Below are positions 16,042 through 23,790 of a DNA stretch of 64,000 nt, piece by piece. Source of the stretch: Chloroflexota bacterium (GTDB lineage Bacteria; Chloroflexota; Anaerolineae; Aggregatilineales; Aggregatilineaceae); assembly GCA_012729765.1 (NCBI GenBank), contig JAAYCM010000025.1, positions 1 to 64,000 on the forward strand. The letters are read 5' to 3'. Every line of letters begins with the position of its first letter. Positions within the stretch are counted from its first letter, which is position 1. Both the position numbers and the translations under genes were made by a program. The notes beneath the pieces are model-generated. The model was not told the origin of the DNA. It saw only the letters and a list, made by a program, of their open reading frames with translations, and searched no databases.

Positions 16042-16068
16042 CCCGTGTAATCTATAGTATTGCACGGG
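16042..16068 (+). promoter_or_regulatory. Palindromic operator candidate upstream of the BTAD activator
   Basis: CCCGTG (16042-16047) and CACGGG (16063-16068) bracket AAT/ATT and a central TATAGT. It lies in the leader, downstream of the main promoter, and could be an operator or a second promoter element. Confidence 0.4.
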
Positions 16069-16158
16069 ATAGGTGTATGTACTTCACGTAGGGGGCCGCG
16101 ACCGTGCATCTCATGTAGGTTCATGCACAACTCTTATCACTATTAAGGATATATCTAG

Positions 16159-17436
16159 ATGTCAATCAATGACATTGAGCGTGTAACAGAAACCACCTAT
16201 GAAGCGTTTGAGGAAAAACGCCAGGATAAGCCCCTAATCATCCTCTACCCCCGCAACCGTAACCGCAGTGCTTTACTGGCCATGGTACTGGTCCACTATG
16301 GGGCCGAGGTCTTCTACTACAGCCTTGGCGAGGCCGATCAATCGCTGACAGCCTGGCTGGGCAATATGGTGAACAGTGAGAGCCTGCCCGCCGATTTTGG
16401 CCGGCAGACGCGTGAAGCGCTGAGCCAGAAAAAAGCCGCGCCCGAAGACCTCGCGGCGGCGTTTGGTGCCGATCTCGGTGCGCTGCGCCGCGAGCCGTAT
16501 GCCTTCGTGCTGGATGCACTCGATAATCTGGAAATGTCGAAGCAGGCCGCGCGCTTCTTCCGGGCGCTGCCCGGCGCGATGCCCGACCATGTCCAGGTGG
16601 TTATCAATGCCCGGCTGCTTGATTTGCAGCCGTGGAACGACCTGGTGCTGGGCGGCCAGGCAACGGTCGTCGGCAATGAGGACGCGCTCAACGGCGGTAT
16701 CTACGGCGGCGCGCAGAAGCTCGGCCAGCTTGAAGTCTTCGCCCTTTCCGGCGGGCATGTATATATCGACGGGCAGCCGGTAACAAGCTGGGATGGTTCG
16801 CTGCCCAGGCATCTCTTCTACTATTTCGTCGATCATCCAATGGTCACCCGCGACGAAATTTTCGAAATCTTCTGGCCGAATATGTCGGTCAAAGAAGCGA
16901 CGAATGTCTTTCACGTCACCAAGCGGAAGATCAGTGAGCGGCTTGGCTACGAGCTGACCAACTACTCCGGCGGGTTCTATGTGCCATCGGTGCGGCTGAG
17001 CGTGCACTACGACGTGCGCAACTTCGAAACGTCGGTGCAGGAAGCGGTCGAGGCCGAGGGCCAATCGCCGGCCAGCTGGTATCAGGCCGTGCAGCTCTAC
17101 CGCTCCGACTTCCTGCCGGGCATCCGCCTGCCCTGGGTCGAGGCGCGCCGTGAAGCGCTCAAGCACAAGTACGCGCAAGCCCTGATCGGGCTGGGCCGCT
17201 ACCATCGTGGGCTGGGCGAGCCGGATCACGCGCTCGGCTACCTGCTGCGCGCCCTGCGCGAGAAGCCGGACTGGGAAGACGTGCACCGCGACGTGATGAT
17301 GATCTACTATCAGCAGGGGCGGCGCGACGACGCCATCGACCAGTATCATGCACTTGAGAAGACGCTCGATGCCATGTTCGGCATCCAGCCCTCGAAAGAT
17401 ACGCGCCATCTCTATGAAGTGATTGCTGCGGTCTAA
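16159..17436 (+). CDS. BTAD-domain (SARP-like) transcriptional regulator
   Basis: A 425-aa regulator. Residues 1-195 form an alpha/beta domain with LIILYPRNRNRSALLAMVLV but without a clear Walker A, reminiscent of a degenerate nucleotide-binding module. Residues about 215-295 form a winged-helix output domain (SWDGSLPRHLFYYFVDHP, FEIFWPNMSVKEATNVFHVT). Residues about 300-425 form the bacterial transcriptional activator TPR-like domain (FLPGIRLPWVEARREALKHKY, then AIDQYHALEKTLDAMFG). The order output domain then BTAD is typical of SARP/AfsR relatives; the extra N-terminal module is less usual. Its target genes are unknown. It is a single gene with its own promoter and terminator. Confidence 0.8.
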   Translation: MSINDIERVTETTYEAFEEKRQDKPLIILYPRNRNRSALLAMVLVHYGAEVFYYSLGEADQSLTAWLGNMVNSESLPADFGRQTREALSQKKAAPEDLAAAFGADLGALRREPYAFVLDALDNLEMSKQAARFFRALPGAMPDHVQVVINARLLDLQPWNDLVLGGQATVVGNEDALNGGIYGGAQKLGQLEVFALSGGHVYIDGQPVTSWDGSLPRHLFYYFVDHPMVTRDEIFEIFWPNMSVKEATNVFHVTKRKISERLGYELTNYSGGFYVPSVRLSVHYDVRNFETSVQEAVEAEGQSPASWYQAVQLYRSDFLPGIRLPWVEARREALKHKYAQALIGLGRYHRGLGEPDHALGYLLRALREKPDWEDVHRDVMMIYYQQGRRDDAIDQYHALEKTLDAMFGIQPSKDTRHLYEVIAAV

Positions 17437-17469
17437 ACACCTGCGCAGCCTGAGCTTGACTGAACATCC

Positions 17470-17494
17470 GACGCTGCCCCAACCGGGCGGCGTC
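17470..17494 (+). terminator. Terminator of the BTAD activator gene
   Basis: GACGCTGCCC (17470-17479) pairs with GGGCGGCGTC (17485-17494) with one GU pair, followed by a weak T tract. Confidence 0.6.
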
Positions 17495-17575
17495 GTTGTT
17501 TGTGCGCAGGCCGTGCTTCGTGGTAAAAAACAATCGACTTTATTTGCAGTGTGCCAGTGGAATGAATAAGTCCTG

Positions 17576-18166
17576 ATGCCCCAACGAAAAAAAGATCCAC
17601 CGCCCGGCGAGGTCTGGCGGCAGGTGCCCGACGGCTCCCAGACGCTCACTGTCCAGGTCACACGCGACAGGCGGCTGCGCAGCTCGGTACGCTGGACACT
17701 GGCCGGCGACACGATCCAGGTGCGCGTGCCGCCCCAACTGCCCGCCGACCGGCTGGAGTCGATGTTGGACGAGATCGTGACGCGGGTGCTCAAGCAGCGC
17801 ACGCGGGCGCGGCGGCTCAACGATGATGACCTGGAACAGCGCGCGCGCCAGATCAACCGCCGCTACTTCGACGGCGAGCTGAGCTGGCACACGATCCGCT
17901 GGGTAAACAATATGGCCCACCGCCTGGGAAGCTGCACATCCGGCGGCGCGACCGATGGCGACATCCGCCTCAGCGACCGCATCCGGCACTGGCCCGCCTA
18001 CGTGCTCGATTATGTGCTGGCGCATGAGTTGGCCCACCGCAAATATCCCAACCACAGCGCGGACTTCTGGGCTTACCTGGCGCGCTACCCACACACCGAG
18101 CGCGCGCGGGGATTCATCGAAGGCATCGCCTATGCCCAGGGGGACGATCCCGACAGCCTGATCTGA
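17576..18166 (+). CDS. YgjP-like zinc metallopeptidase (DUF45)
   Basis: A 196-aa protein. The zinc motif is HELAH near residue 148 (YVLAHELAHRKYPNHSADFW), followed by the third-ligand region NHSADFW and the C-terminal helix. Upstream are IRWVNNMAHRLGSCTSGG and DIRLSDRI, the beta hairpin typical of this SprT/WSS-related family. The family is often annotated as a putative metal-dependent hydrolase; the substrate is unknown. The stop codon is 7 bp before the CTAG bordering MITE copy 2. The start ATG at 17576 has only a weak ribosome site. Confidence 0.82.
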   Translation: MPQRKKDPPPGEVWRQVPDGSQTLTVQVTRDRRLRSSVRWTLAGDTIQVRVPPQLPADRLESMLDEIVTRVLKQRTRARRLNDDDLEQRARQINRRYFDGELSWHTIRWVNNMAHRLGSCTSGGATDGDIRLSDRIRHWPAYVLDYVLAHELAHRKYPNHSADFWAYLARYPHTERARGFIEGIAYAQGDDPDSLI

Positions 18167-18172
18167 GCGCGG

Positions 18173-18353
18173 CTAGAAGCTGTTATGCGCTTCGGAACGC
18201 TGAATGAGGCGAAACCCTGATTGCCCCCCATCCTAAATCCTTCCCCCATAAGGTGGGAAGGACTTGAAAAACGCCGCTGTTCTCCCCTTCCCTCCGTGAA
18301 ACGTGGGGGAAGGGATCGGGGGATGGGGGGTGAAAATGCATAACCGCCTCTAG
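18173..18353 (-). repeat. MITE-like element, copy 2 (intact ends)
   Basis: The best-preserved copy. CTAG stands at both borders (18173-18176 and 18350-18353), consistent with a 4-bp target duplication. The inner ends are inverted repeats: AAGCTGTTATGCGCTTC at the left, and AGGCGGTTATGCATTTTC reading inwards from the right. The GC-rich core is inverted relative to copy 1. The left flank follows the YgjP stop; the right CTAG provides the TAG stop of the J-domain gene. Confidence 0.8.
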
Positions 18354-19339
18354 TGCTGGACAACCACATCGCACGGCTCCGGGGCGGGGCCTTCTATCGG
18401 CAGGATGCGCAGCCGCACGGCATAATAGCCCGTCCGCGTGCTGCCCAGTGGGACGCCTTCGGCCAGGACATCATTCTGGATCGGCTCCTCAGGCGCGCTC
18501 TGCTGCGGATCGGGTGCGCGGACCGTCTCCCACGCCACCGGCCCGGCGATCTCGAACACGGACGGGCCGAGATAGCCGATCTCGATCACATAGCTCCACA
18601 TCTCAGGCTGATCGACCGTGCCCATCACGGTGAACGTCTCGCCCACCATATCGAACTCCTGCGGAATCTGAATCTGAAGGCCGGGATCGAGGCAGGCACG
18701 ATAGAGCGACACGTCGGCCAGCGATGACGATTCGTCGGAGAACCGGATTTCGAGCCGGCCCTGGCCGGCGTCGGGCCCGATAAAAATGTAGACGATCACG
18801 GCGAGGTTGAGCGCCAGCAGAGCCGAGAGCAGTGTCAGCAGCCCGGCATAAGGTGTCCGCCACAGTCCAACGATGGTCCGCCAGTGGGGTCCGAGCGGGC
18901 CGAGGCCGTGCGTATAGAGCCAGTTACCGCCCGTCGAGCGCTGACCGCGGTAGTAGGCCGGGTCGGGTGCCGTATCTGTCGTAGACGACGCACTGCGCGG
19001 GCGGTGGATCGTGGTCTGGTCCCACCAGGGGCGGGCCGGATCGTAGGCAGGCGGGCTGTAGCGTGGCGCACGGGCGGCAGACTGGGCGCGCGGCACATAC
19101 AGCCAGCGCAGCCGGTCGTAGTCGCGCCGGCGGGCAGGCTCCCCCAGCACATCATAGGCTTCGTTGATCAACTGAAGCTGCTCGGTCGCCCAGGCGGCGC
19201 GGTCGGGGTGCAGATCGGGGTGCACGGCGCGCACGCTCCGCCGGAAGGCGCGGCGAATGTCCTCGCTCGTGGCGGACGAATCCAGCTCCAGAATCGCGTA
19301 ATAATCCCGCCGGGGATCGTACGTTAGCTTACGGCGCAT
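18350..19339 (-). CDS. Membrane-anchored J-domain protein
   Basis: A 329-aa protein. Residues about 10-75 are a J domain: YYAILELDSSATSEDIRRAF, the HPD tripeptide in AVHPDLHPDR, and INEAYDVLGEPARRRDYDRL. A low-complexity linker follows, then one membrane helix near residues 172-192 (LLTLLSALLALNLAVIVYIF) and an extracytoplasmic beta-rich domain. J domains stimulate the ATPase of DnaK; here the J domain would sit in the cytoplasm and tether Hsp70 to the membrane. The outer domain is not recognised. The TAG stop coincides with the CTAG border of MITE copy 2. Confidence 0.8.
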   Translation of the reverse strand: MRRKLTYDPRRDYYAILELDSSATSEDIRRAFRRSVRAVHPDLHPDRAAWATEQLQLINEAYDVLGEPARRRDYDRLRWLYVPRAQSAARAPRYSPPAYDPARPWWDQTTIHRPRSASSTTDTAPDPAYYRGQRSTGGNWLYTHGLGPLGPHWRTIVGLWRTPYAGLLTLLSALLALNLAVIVYIFIGPDAGQGRLEIRFSDESSSLADVSLYRACLDPGLQIQIPQEFDMVGETFTVMGTVDQPEMWSYVIEIGYLGPSVFEIAGPVAWETVRAPDPQQSAPEEPIQNDVLAEGVPLGSTRTGYYAVRLRILPIEGPAPEPCDVVVQH

Positions 19340-19359
19340 GTGCGGCTGCCCGGCCTACC

Positions 19360-19698
19360 CTAACGCCGCCCGTAGCGGCCCTCAGCCTCGGCAAAATCTT
19401 CGGGATCGACTTCGAGCGTCACCGCACCGCAGTTGCGGCACACCTGCGCGCCGACCTTGACCAGCCGCCGAAAGGGACGCAGCAGCCGCCCGATACGGCC
19501 CAGTTTGAGCGCTTTGGGCGCGAGCTGAAGCTGGCGAAACTTGTCGCTGTAGTCGATCAGGTAGGCCGAGGCAAGATCGGTCGAGCCGCAGCGCGGGCAG
19601 CGCCACTGGATCGAGGTCGCGCGTGTAACCGTTCCGGCCTCAGGAATCGAGGCGGGCGGCGCAACCGTCGGTGGAAAAAAATCACGTTGATCGGACAT
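19360..19698 (-). CDS. Small zinc-ribbon protein
   Basis: A 112-aa soluble protein with two CxxC knuckles, CPRCGSTD near residue 34 and CRNCGAVTLEV near residue 87, separated by a basic helical stretch. The four cysteines probably hold one zinc ion. The N-terminal 25 residues are proline-rich and disordered. It lies 20 bp upstream of the J-domain gene on the same strand and is probably co-transcribed. No function can be assigned. Confidence 0.6.
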   Translation of the reverse strand: MSDQRDFFPPTVAPPASIPEAGTVTRATSIQWRCPRCGSTDLASAYLIDYSDKFRQLQLAPKALKLGRIGRLLRPFRRLVKVGAQVCRNCGAVTLEVDPEDFAEAEGRYGRR

Positions 19699-19935
19699 GA
19701 GTTCCCCACTACGTGAACGGCCCTCGCGTGACGGGCCATGCGGTCGGTTTCCTCACATTATACCCAACAAACTCTTTTGCACGCGCCGCATCTGCCCGGC
19801 ATGGATCGCCCCGTCTGCCGTATCCAGGGTTAGGCTGCAGTATGAGATTCGAAGATTCCGGCGATTCCTTCTTTTTAATGAGAAAAATAATATAAAATGA
19901 AAGGTACCCGAAGGATTACACAGTACGGAGGAAAC

Positions 19936-20772
19936 ATGTCGAAAACCACACGTTACCTGCTCATCGGCTGGGGCATTTTCGGACTCGTCCTGGCAGGAGC
20001 CTACTACGTGCAGTGGTCGCCGCTTCAGGAGTTGTGGCCCTGGTCCGGCGGCTATATGAATTCCGGCGATCTCTCCCGCCTTTCGTTCTATTTCGTCTCG
20101 TCCATCATCGCCGCCACCGCCCTGCCGACACTGTGGATCGGCTTCTCAGGCGAGGCGGCAGCGATCAAAGCCGGTGCGATCGATCTGACAGTGATGTGGG
20201 GCGGCATCGCGATCTATATGCTGCAAAGCTACGCATCCAGCGACAACAACCGCCTGCTGATCGGCGGGCTGGTCTGCGCCGGGATGTGCGCCCTTTCGGT
20301 AGTGGCCTTCCTGGGATCGCGCCGCTTCAAGTTCCAGGACCCACGTCCGATGCCGGCTCCCGTCCGCGCGGCGTTTGCGTTTTTTGCGGTGGCGCTGATC
20401 CTCGTGGCGACGATGCTCGTGCTCAAGCGCGAGAATACCTTCCCCTGGCCGCTACGCGACGAAGTGTCGGTCGTGTATGGCTGGGTGTTCTTCGGTGCGG
20501 CGATCTACTTCATCGGGGGGGTGCTGGTGCCGAAATGGTCGAACGCAGTCGGGCAGCTTCTCGGCTTCCTGATCTACGACCTGATCCTGATTGTGCCGTT
20601 CGTCCAGCATTTCGACGTGGTGCGGGACGATCACCGCACGAGTCTGATCACCTATACCGTCGTTCTGGTATGCAGCGGCCTGCTGGCGATCTACTATCTT
20701 TTCATCAACCCTAAGACGCGGCTGTGGCGCGCAACGCTTTCAGAAGCGCCGACGCAGCCCGCCGTGAGCTGA
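19936..20772 (+). CDS. Polytopic membrane protein, unknown function
   Basis: A 278-aa protein starting MSKTTRYLLIGWGIFGLVLA with about eight hydrophobic segments and short loops. No catalytic motif is evident. GGAGGAAAC sits directly before ATG 19936, which decides the start over the in-frame ATG at 19897. It ends at a strong terminator (20794-20821), so it is a single-gene unit. AT-rich TATAAA-type sequence lies about 50 bp upstream but no matching -35 box was found. Confidence 0.6.
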   Translation: MSKTTRYLLIGWGIFGLVLAGAYYVQWSPLQELWPWSGGYMNSGDLSRLSFYFVSSIIAATALPTLWIGFSGEAAAIKAGAIDLTVMWGGIAIYMLQSYASSDNNRLLIGGLVCAGMCALSVVAFLGSRRFKFQDPRPMPAPVRAAFAFFAVALILVATMLVLKRENTFPWPLRDEVSVVYGWVFFGAAIYFIGGVLVPKWSNAVGQLLGFLIYDLILIVPFVQHFDVVRDDHRTSLITYTVVLVCSGLLAIYYLFINPKTRLWRATLSEAPTQPAVS

Positions 20773-20793
20773 CACCTCGTCCCACCAGGCATG

Positions 20794-20821
20794 GGCCGCA
20801 CGTGGGTTGTGCGGCCTTTTT
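20794..20821 (+). terminator. Rho-independent terminator
   Basis: GGCCGCAC (20794-20801) pairs with GTGCGGCC (20809-20816) and is followed by TTTTTG. Confidence 0.85.
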
Positions 20822-20930
20822 GCTGCCCACGTACACCCGCGCAGATTGCCGCACAACCTTTTGCCAGACACAGTCGTAATACTGAATAGAATGCCCTATG
20901 AGGTAGAAACTGTGCGAGGAGATGCGGAAA

Positions 20931-21587
20931 ATGAGTAGCTCTGCTGAACAACCCGCAAAACGAATCCTGGTGGGAAGCGTCCTGATCGGGCTGGGTCTGC
21001 TGCTGTGGATGGACGTTTCGCTGCTGTGGCCGATGTTTGTGCTGGTGCCGGGCCTGCTGCTGCTGGCGGTGGCGGTCTATGGGGGGCATGTCGGCGCGAC
21101 GCTCGCCATCCCTGCCACGCTGGTCACCGGGACCGGGGCGCTGCTGTTCGTCCAAAACCTGACCGGCTACTGGGATAGCTGGAGCTATGCCTGGACGCTC
21201 TACGGGGCGTTTCTGGGGGCCGGCTTCATGATCATGGGCCGCCAGCTCAACAGCGAGAGTCTGGAAACGACGGGCCGGGGGTTCATCCTCGTCAGCCTGA
21301 TCGGGTTCATGGGCTTCGCCTTCCTGTTCGAGCTGGTGCTCGGTGTCGGCGGGCCGGGGAATGCCAGCGTGGGTGCGCTGCTGCTGGTCGGGGCGGGCAG
21401 CTTCCTGCTGCTGCGCAATCTGGCCGGGCAGCCGTCATCATCCAGGCGCAAGCTGCAATATAAGCCCAAGCGCAGCGAGCCGCCGCTCTTCACCGGGCCG
21501 GTCGTCTACAACTCGCGACACAACACCGGCTCCCGCCCGGTCCCGCGCCCGCAGAACGTCGAGAGCGAAGCCGAGCTGGTGGATTAG
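20931..21587 (+). CDS. Membrane protein with LiaF/DUF5668-like helices
   Basis: A 218-aa protein. It has an N-terminal helix pair (ILVGSVLIGLGLLLWMDVSL, then WPMFVLVPGLLLLAVAV) like those in LiaI/LiaF-type envelope-stress proteins, three more hydrophobic segments, and a basic, proline-rich cytoplasmic tail of about 60 residues. The function is unknown. I start at ATG 20931, 9 nt after GAGGAG; the upstream ATG at 20922 abuts this ribosome site and is too close. Confidence 0.55.
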   Translation: MSSSAEQPAKRILVGSVLIGLGLLLWMDVSLLWPMFVLVPGLLLLAVAVYGGHVGATLAIPATLVTGTGALLFVQNLTGYWDSWSYAWTLYGAFLGAGFMIMGRQLNSESLETTGRGFILVSLIGFMGFAFLFELVLGVGGPGNASVGALLLVGAGSFLLLRNLAGQPSSSRRKLQYKPKRSEPPLFTGPVVYNSRHNTGSRPVPRPQNVESEAELVD

Positions 21588-21603
21588 GCCTGCATACGGC
21601 GTC

Positions 21604-21635
21604 CCCTTCCCTGGTCCGGCGCGGCGAGGGAAGGG
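21604..21635. terminator. GC-rich hairpin after the membrane protein gene
   Basis: CCCTTCCCT (21604-21612) pairs with AGGGAAGGG (21627-21635), extended by flanking TGCAT/ATGCA. There is no T-run, so termination is not certain. Confidence 0.4.
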
Positions 21636-21719
21636 ATGCAGACCAGAACGCGGGCAGACTCAGAGTGGAGCCTAGTACCTCGCCACGCTGCCGAACATCA
21701 GTGCACACGAGGTAGATAC

Positions 21720-22235
21720 ATGATTTTCAGCGAAATCCGCGACCCCAGGTTGATCACCGTCCGGCGCGGCGGCACCTTGCAGGATGCCGATCATCATCTG
21801 CTTGCCATCTGGGCGGCTGACTGCGCGCAGCACGTCCTGCATTTCTTCGAGCGTGTGCAGCCCGGCGACGACCGTCCACGCCGGGCGATTGAGCAGGCGC
21901 GCGCCTGGGCACGCGGTGAAGTGACGATGACCCAGGCCCGTACCGCCGCCGGACATGCGATGGGCGCGGCCAGAGATCTGCGCGGCGCAGCCAGGGAAGC
22001 GGCTTATGCCGCCGGACAGGCCGCCGCGGTGGCGCATGTGGCCGCTCACGAGTTGGGCGCAGCGGCCTACGCGATCCGGGCTGCACGCGCGGCAGCCCCT
22101 GAAGCGGAACGGTTGGAAGCGGGCCGCCTGGAGTGCCAGTGGCAGCGCGCGCAGCTTCCCGACGAAATCCGAGAACTCGTGCTCGACGATCAGCGGCTGC
22201 GCAACAAGTACTGCTGGTTCGTATTCGAGTGCTGA
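21720..22235 (+). CDS. Imm5-like putative immunity protein
   Basis: A 171-aa protein starting MIFSEIRDPRLITVRRGG. It has long Ala-rich helices (ARTAAGHAMGAARDLRGAAR, then AAAVAHVAAHELGAAAYAI) and the C-terminal ECQWQRAQLPDEIRELVLDD. This matches the Imm-5-like family, whose members are annotated as immunity proteins of polymorphic toxin systems but are often found without a toxin, as here. No toxin ORF lies within several kb. I choose ATG 21720 because homology starts there; the frame is open further upstream. Confidence 0.7.
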   Translation: MIFSEIRDPRLITVRRGGTLQDADHHLLAIWAADCAQHVLHFFERVQPGDDRPRRAIEQARAWARGEVTMTQARTAAGHAMGAARDLRGAAREAAYAAGQAAAVAHVAAHELGAAAYAIRAARAAAPEAERLEAGRLECQWQRAQLPDEIRELVLDDQRLRNKYCWFVFEC

Positions 22236-22288
22236 TCAGTTCGCCTGAGCCACTGCGCGACCACTCGGAGCACTACCCCGCGCCGCCC

Positions 22289-22313
22289 CTCAAAAACGCA
22301 TCACAGCCGCTAG
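22289..22313 (-). repeat. Solo terminal repeat of the MITE-like family
   Basis: CTAG at 22310-22313 is joined to AAAAACGCATCACAGCCG, the same terminal sequence as the copy-1 left end read inverted. The GC-rich core is absent, so this is a truncated remnant. Confidence 0.55.
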
Positions 22314-22500
22314 CAGGCACGCGCGCAGCGAAAACCTATCTCCTGATCCATCAGTGCAGGATGAAAGAAATTGCGAAATGTCGCGCTGAACGGGCCGGGA
22401 ATATCCCAATTCCATACGCCACCCCGGACCACGCGCTCGGTTCCCGACGCTGGCCCCGTCGGATTCACAACACCATCGGTCAGCAGTGAGTACGCGTTTT
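22310..22500 (-). pseudogene. 3' fragment of a formylglycine-generating-enzyme-like (SUMF1) gene
   Basis: The minus-strand frame encodes NPTGPASGTERVVRGGVWNW and later FRNFFHPALMDQEIGFRCAR, the conserved C-terminal end of the FGE-sulfatase (SUMF1) domain. Only about 60 codons remain. Upstream the similarity fades into unrelated sequence, and no start or N-terminal two thirds are present. The TAG stop lies within the CTAG of the solo repeat end. The fragment is probably a decayed gene remnant. The surrounding stretch 22236-22600 holds no other gene that I can support. Confidence 0.6.
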
Positions 22501-22579
22501 CGGCGTACTCCTCATTCCGAAGTATTGCCGGCAATTTCGGCGGGCAGTTTGTGTTCCGGCAAATTTTGCAGATTCTTTC

Positions 22580-22608
22580 TGTACACGCCCCCAAAACCCC
22601 GTTATAAT
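22580..22608 (+). promoter_or_regulatory. Promoter of the 22817 gene
   Basis: TGTACA (22580-22585) and TATAAT (22603-22608) are 17 bp apart. Confidence 0.5.
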
Positions 22609-22614
22609 AACGAG

Positions 22615-22816
22615 TGCTATGTCATTTCTGACCTGTGGCAGTCCTGGATCGCGCACATCTGATTCGTGGGCCGGGGGAAACCGGACTGCCCCCATCTACT
22701 CTGCTTCGCTAACCGAATTCTAACTCGCCGTCGGGCCGACGTATAGCCGGGGTCGCCTGCTGCCCCCTGCGCTGTGTGGCCCCTAATCGCTCAAGCAGCA
22801 CAGCCGGAGAGATTGA
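22615..22816 (+). other. Structured 200-nt leader
   Basis: The predicted transcript has about 200 nt before the next start codon. It folds locally: GGCAGTCC and GGACTGCC are perfectly complementary 8-mers enclosing about 40 nt, with CCGG-ggaaa-CCGG inside. Several GC-rich segments follow. I could not match it to a known riboswitch or RNA family. Confidence 0.35.
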
Positions 22817-23059
22817 ATGAGCAACGCCCGCATGCGCTACTTCATCCGCGTCACCAATATCGCGATCTTCAACGCACTGGTGGAAGCAGCCGAAAAACAC
22901 GCCGCCGAGCAAAACGTTACCTACGAGGCGCAGCGCCGGAACGGTTATTACGAGTTGTCTACAGGCAGCGCGGCCCTGTGGCACGATCTCTATCTCTACG
23001 GGCAGATGATCGCGCAGGCCCAGGACGAGTACATCGACGGGGGAGAACTCCCGGCCTAG
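22817..23059 (+). CDS. Small hypothetical protein
   Basis: An 80-aa protein starting MSNARMRYFIRVTNIAIFNA. It is soluble and looks alpha/beta, with two helices (IFNALVEAAEKHAAEQN, WHDLYLYGQMIAQAQDEY) and a beta hairpin between them. I do not recognise the family. CGGAGAG lies 6 nt before the ATG, a promoter and structured leader lie upstream, and a strong terminator lies downstream, so it is a real transcription unit. Confidence 0.6.
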   Translation: MSNARMRYFIRVTNIAIFNALVEAAEKHAAEQNVTYEAQRRNGYYELSTGSAALWHDLYLYGQMIAQAQDEYIDGGELPA

Positions 23060-23084
23060 CGCAGCAGCCTGCCGGCAGCAACAC

Positions 23085-23119
23085 AAAAGCCACAACCGGA
23101 TATCGGCTGTGGCTTTTTT
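23085..23119. terminator. Bidirectional terminator
   Basis: AAAAGCCACA (23085-23094) and TGTGGCTTTTTT (23108-23119), with inner CCG/CGG pairs, separate the 22817 gene from the convergent tRNA-Ser pair. Confidence 0.8.
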
Positions 23120-23121
23120 GG

Positions 23122-23214
23122 TGGCGGGGAGGACAGGATTCGAACCTGCGAACCGGTTTAAGGCCGGTTAACCGCTTAGCAGGCGGCCCCAATCGTCCAC
23201 TCTGGCACCTCCCC
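23122..23214 (-). tRNA. tRNA-Ser (GCT)
   Basis: Minus-strand cloverleaf with acceptor GGGGAGG/CCTCCCC, anticodon GCT in the loop CTGCTAA, and the long variable arm typical of serine tRNAs (AACCGG/CCGGTT type). G73 and CCA are encoded. It is downstream of tRNA-Ser(TGA) by 22 bp. Confidence 0.93.
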
Positions 23215-23236
23215 GAATATTCATGTTGTTAAGAGG

Positions 23237-23323
23237 CGGAGGGAGAGGGATTCGAACCCCCGGAGACGTAAACGCCTCAGTGGTTTTCAAGACCACCGCC
23301 TTAAACCACTCGGCCATCCCTCC
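23237..23323 (-). tRNA. tRNA-Ser (TGA)
   Basis: Minus-strand cloverleaf with acceptor GGAGGGA/TCCCTCC, anticodon TGA in the loop CTTGAAA, and a long variable arm. G73 is present; CCA is not encoded. It shares a promoter (23364-23392) with the following tRNA-Ser(GCT). Confidence 0.93.
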
Positions 23324-23363
23324 AGGCGTCATCCGGCGGAAAGGCTCTCCCAGATGCGCGAGT

Positions 23364-23392
23364 AGTATAGCACAGCCAGGCCAGGGGGTCAA
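23364..23392 (-). promoter_or_regulatory. Promoter of the tRNA-Ser pair
   Basis: On the minus strand, TTGACC (23392-23387) and TATACT (23369-23364) are 17 bp apart. Confidence 0.75.
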
Positions 23393-23472
23393 CGGTGGTT
23401 CGCGGTCCGGATCACGACTTGCACGCCAGCAAAACGGGATTAAGATAGCAGGTGCAGCAAGGAGCCAGAGCC

Positions 23473-23790
23473 ATGCAGGTTGGATCCCTCTTTTTAGTGT
23501 TATTCGCGGTCACGCTGTTTGTCACCTATCTCGCCGTGCGCCGGGCGTGGACCTCAACGGTTTATGCCGGGGCGCTGAGCGCGATCCTCAGCATGACCTT
23601 CGTGATCCTGTACGCCGTCACCGCGCAGGATACGTCCACCGCGCAGGCAGTTTTTGCCGGTATCCTGGTCGGGCTGGGATTCTCTGCCGCGACCGTCGCA
23701 ATCGCTTCTTTCTTCCGCACCAACGAACGGCCCGCCCAGGCCCGACTGGGGGCCACTCACGAGGAGACACAACCAGATGACCAACGTTAG
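23473..23790 (+). CDS. Small membrane protein upstream of a PH-domain gene
   Basis: A 105-aa protein with three hydrophobic segments (LFLVLFAVTLFVTYLAV, AGALSAILSMTFVILYAV, AVFAGILVGLGFSAATVAI) and a polar C-terminal tail. No known domain. GGAG lies about 10 nt before ATG 23473; an in-frame upstream ATG at 23452 has no ribosome site. It overlaps the next gene by 14 bp, so the two are co-translated and probably work together at the membrane. Confidence 0.6.
   Translation: MQVGSLFLVLFAVTLFVTYLAVRRAWTSTVYAGALSAILSMTFVILYAVTAQDTSTAQAVFAGILVGLGFSAATVAIASFFRTNERPAQARLGATHEETQPDDQR

Noticed and set aside
23122..23323. A tRNA-associated integration site (attachment site or prophage border) at the tRNA-Ser pair.
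   Set aside because: No integrase gene or direct repeat of the tRNA 3' end was found nearby.
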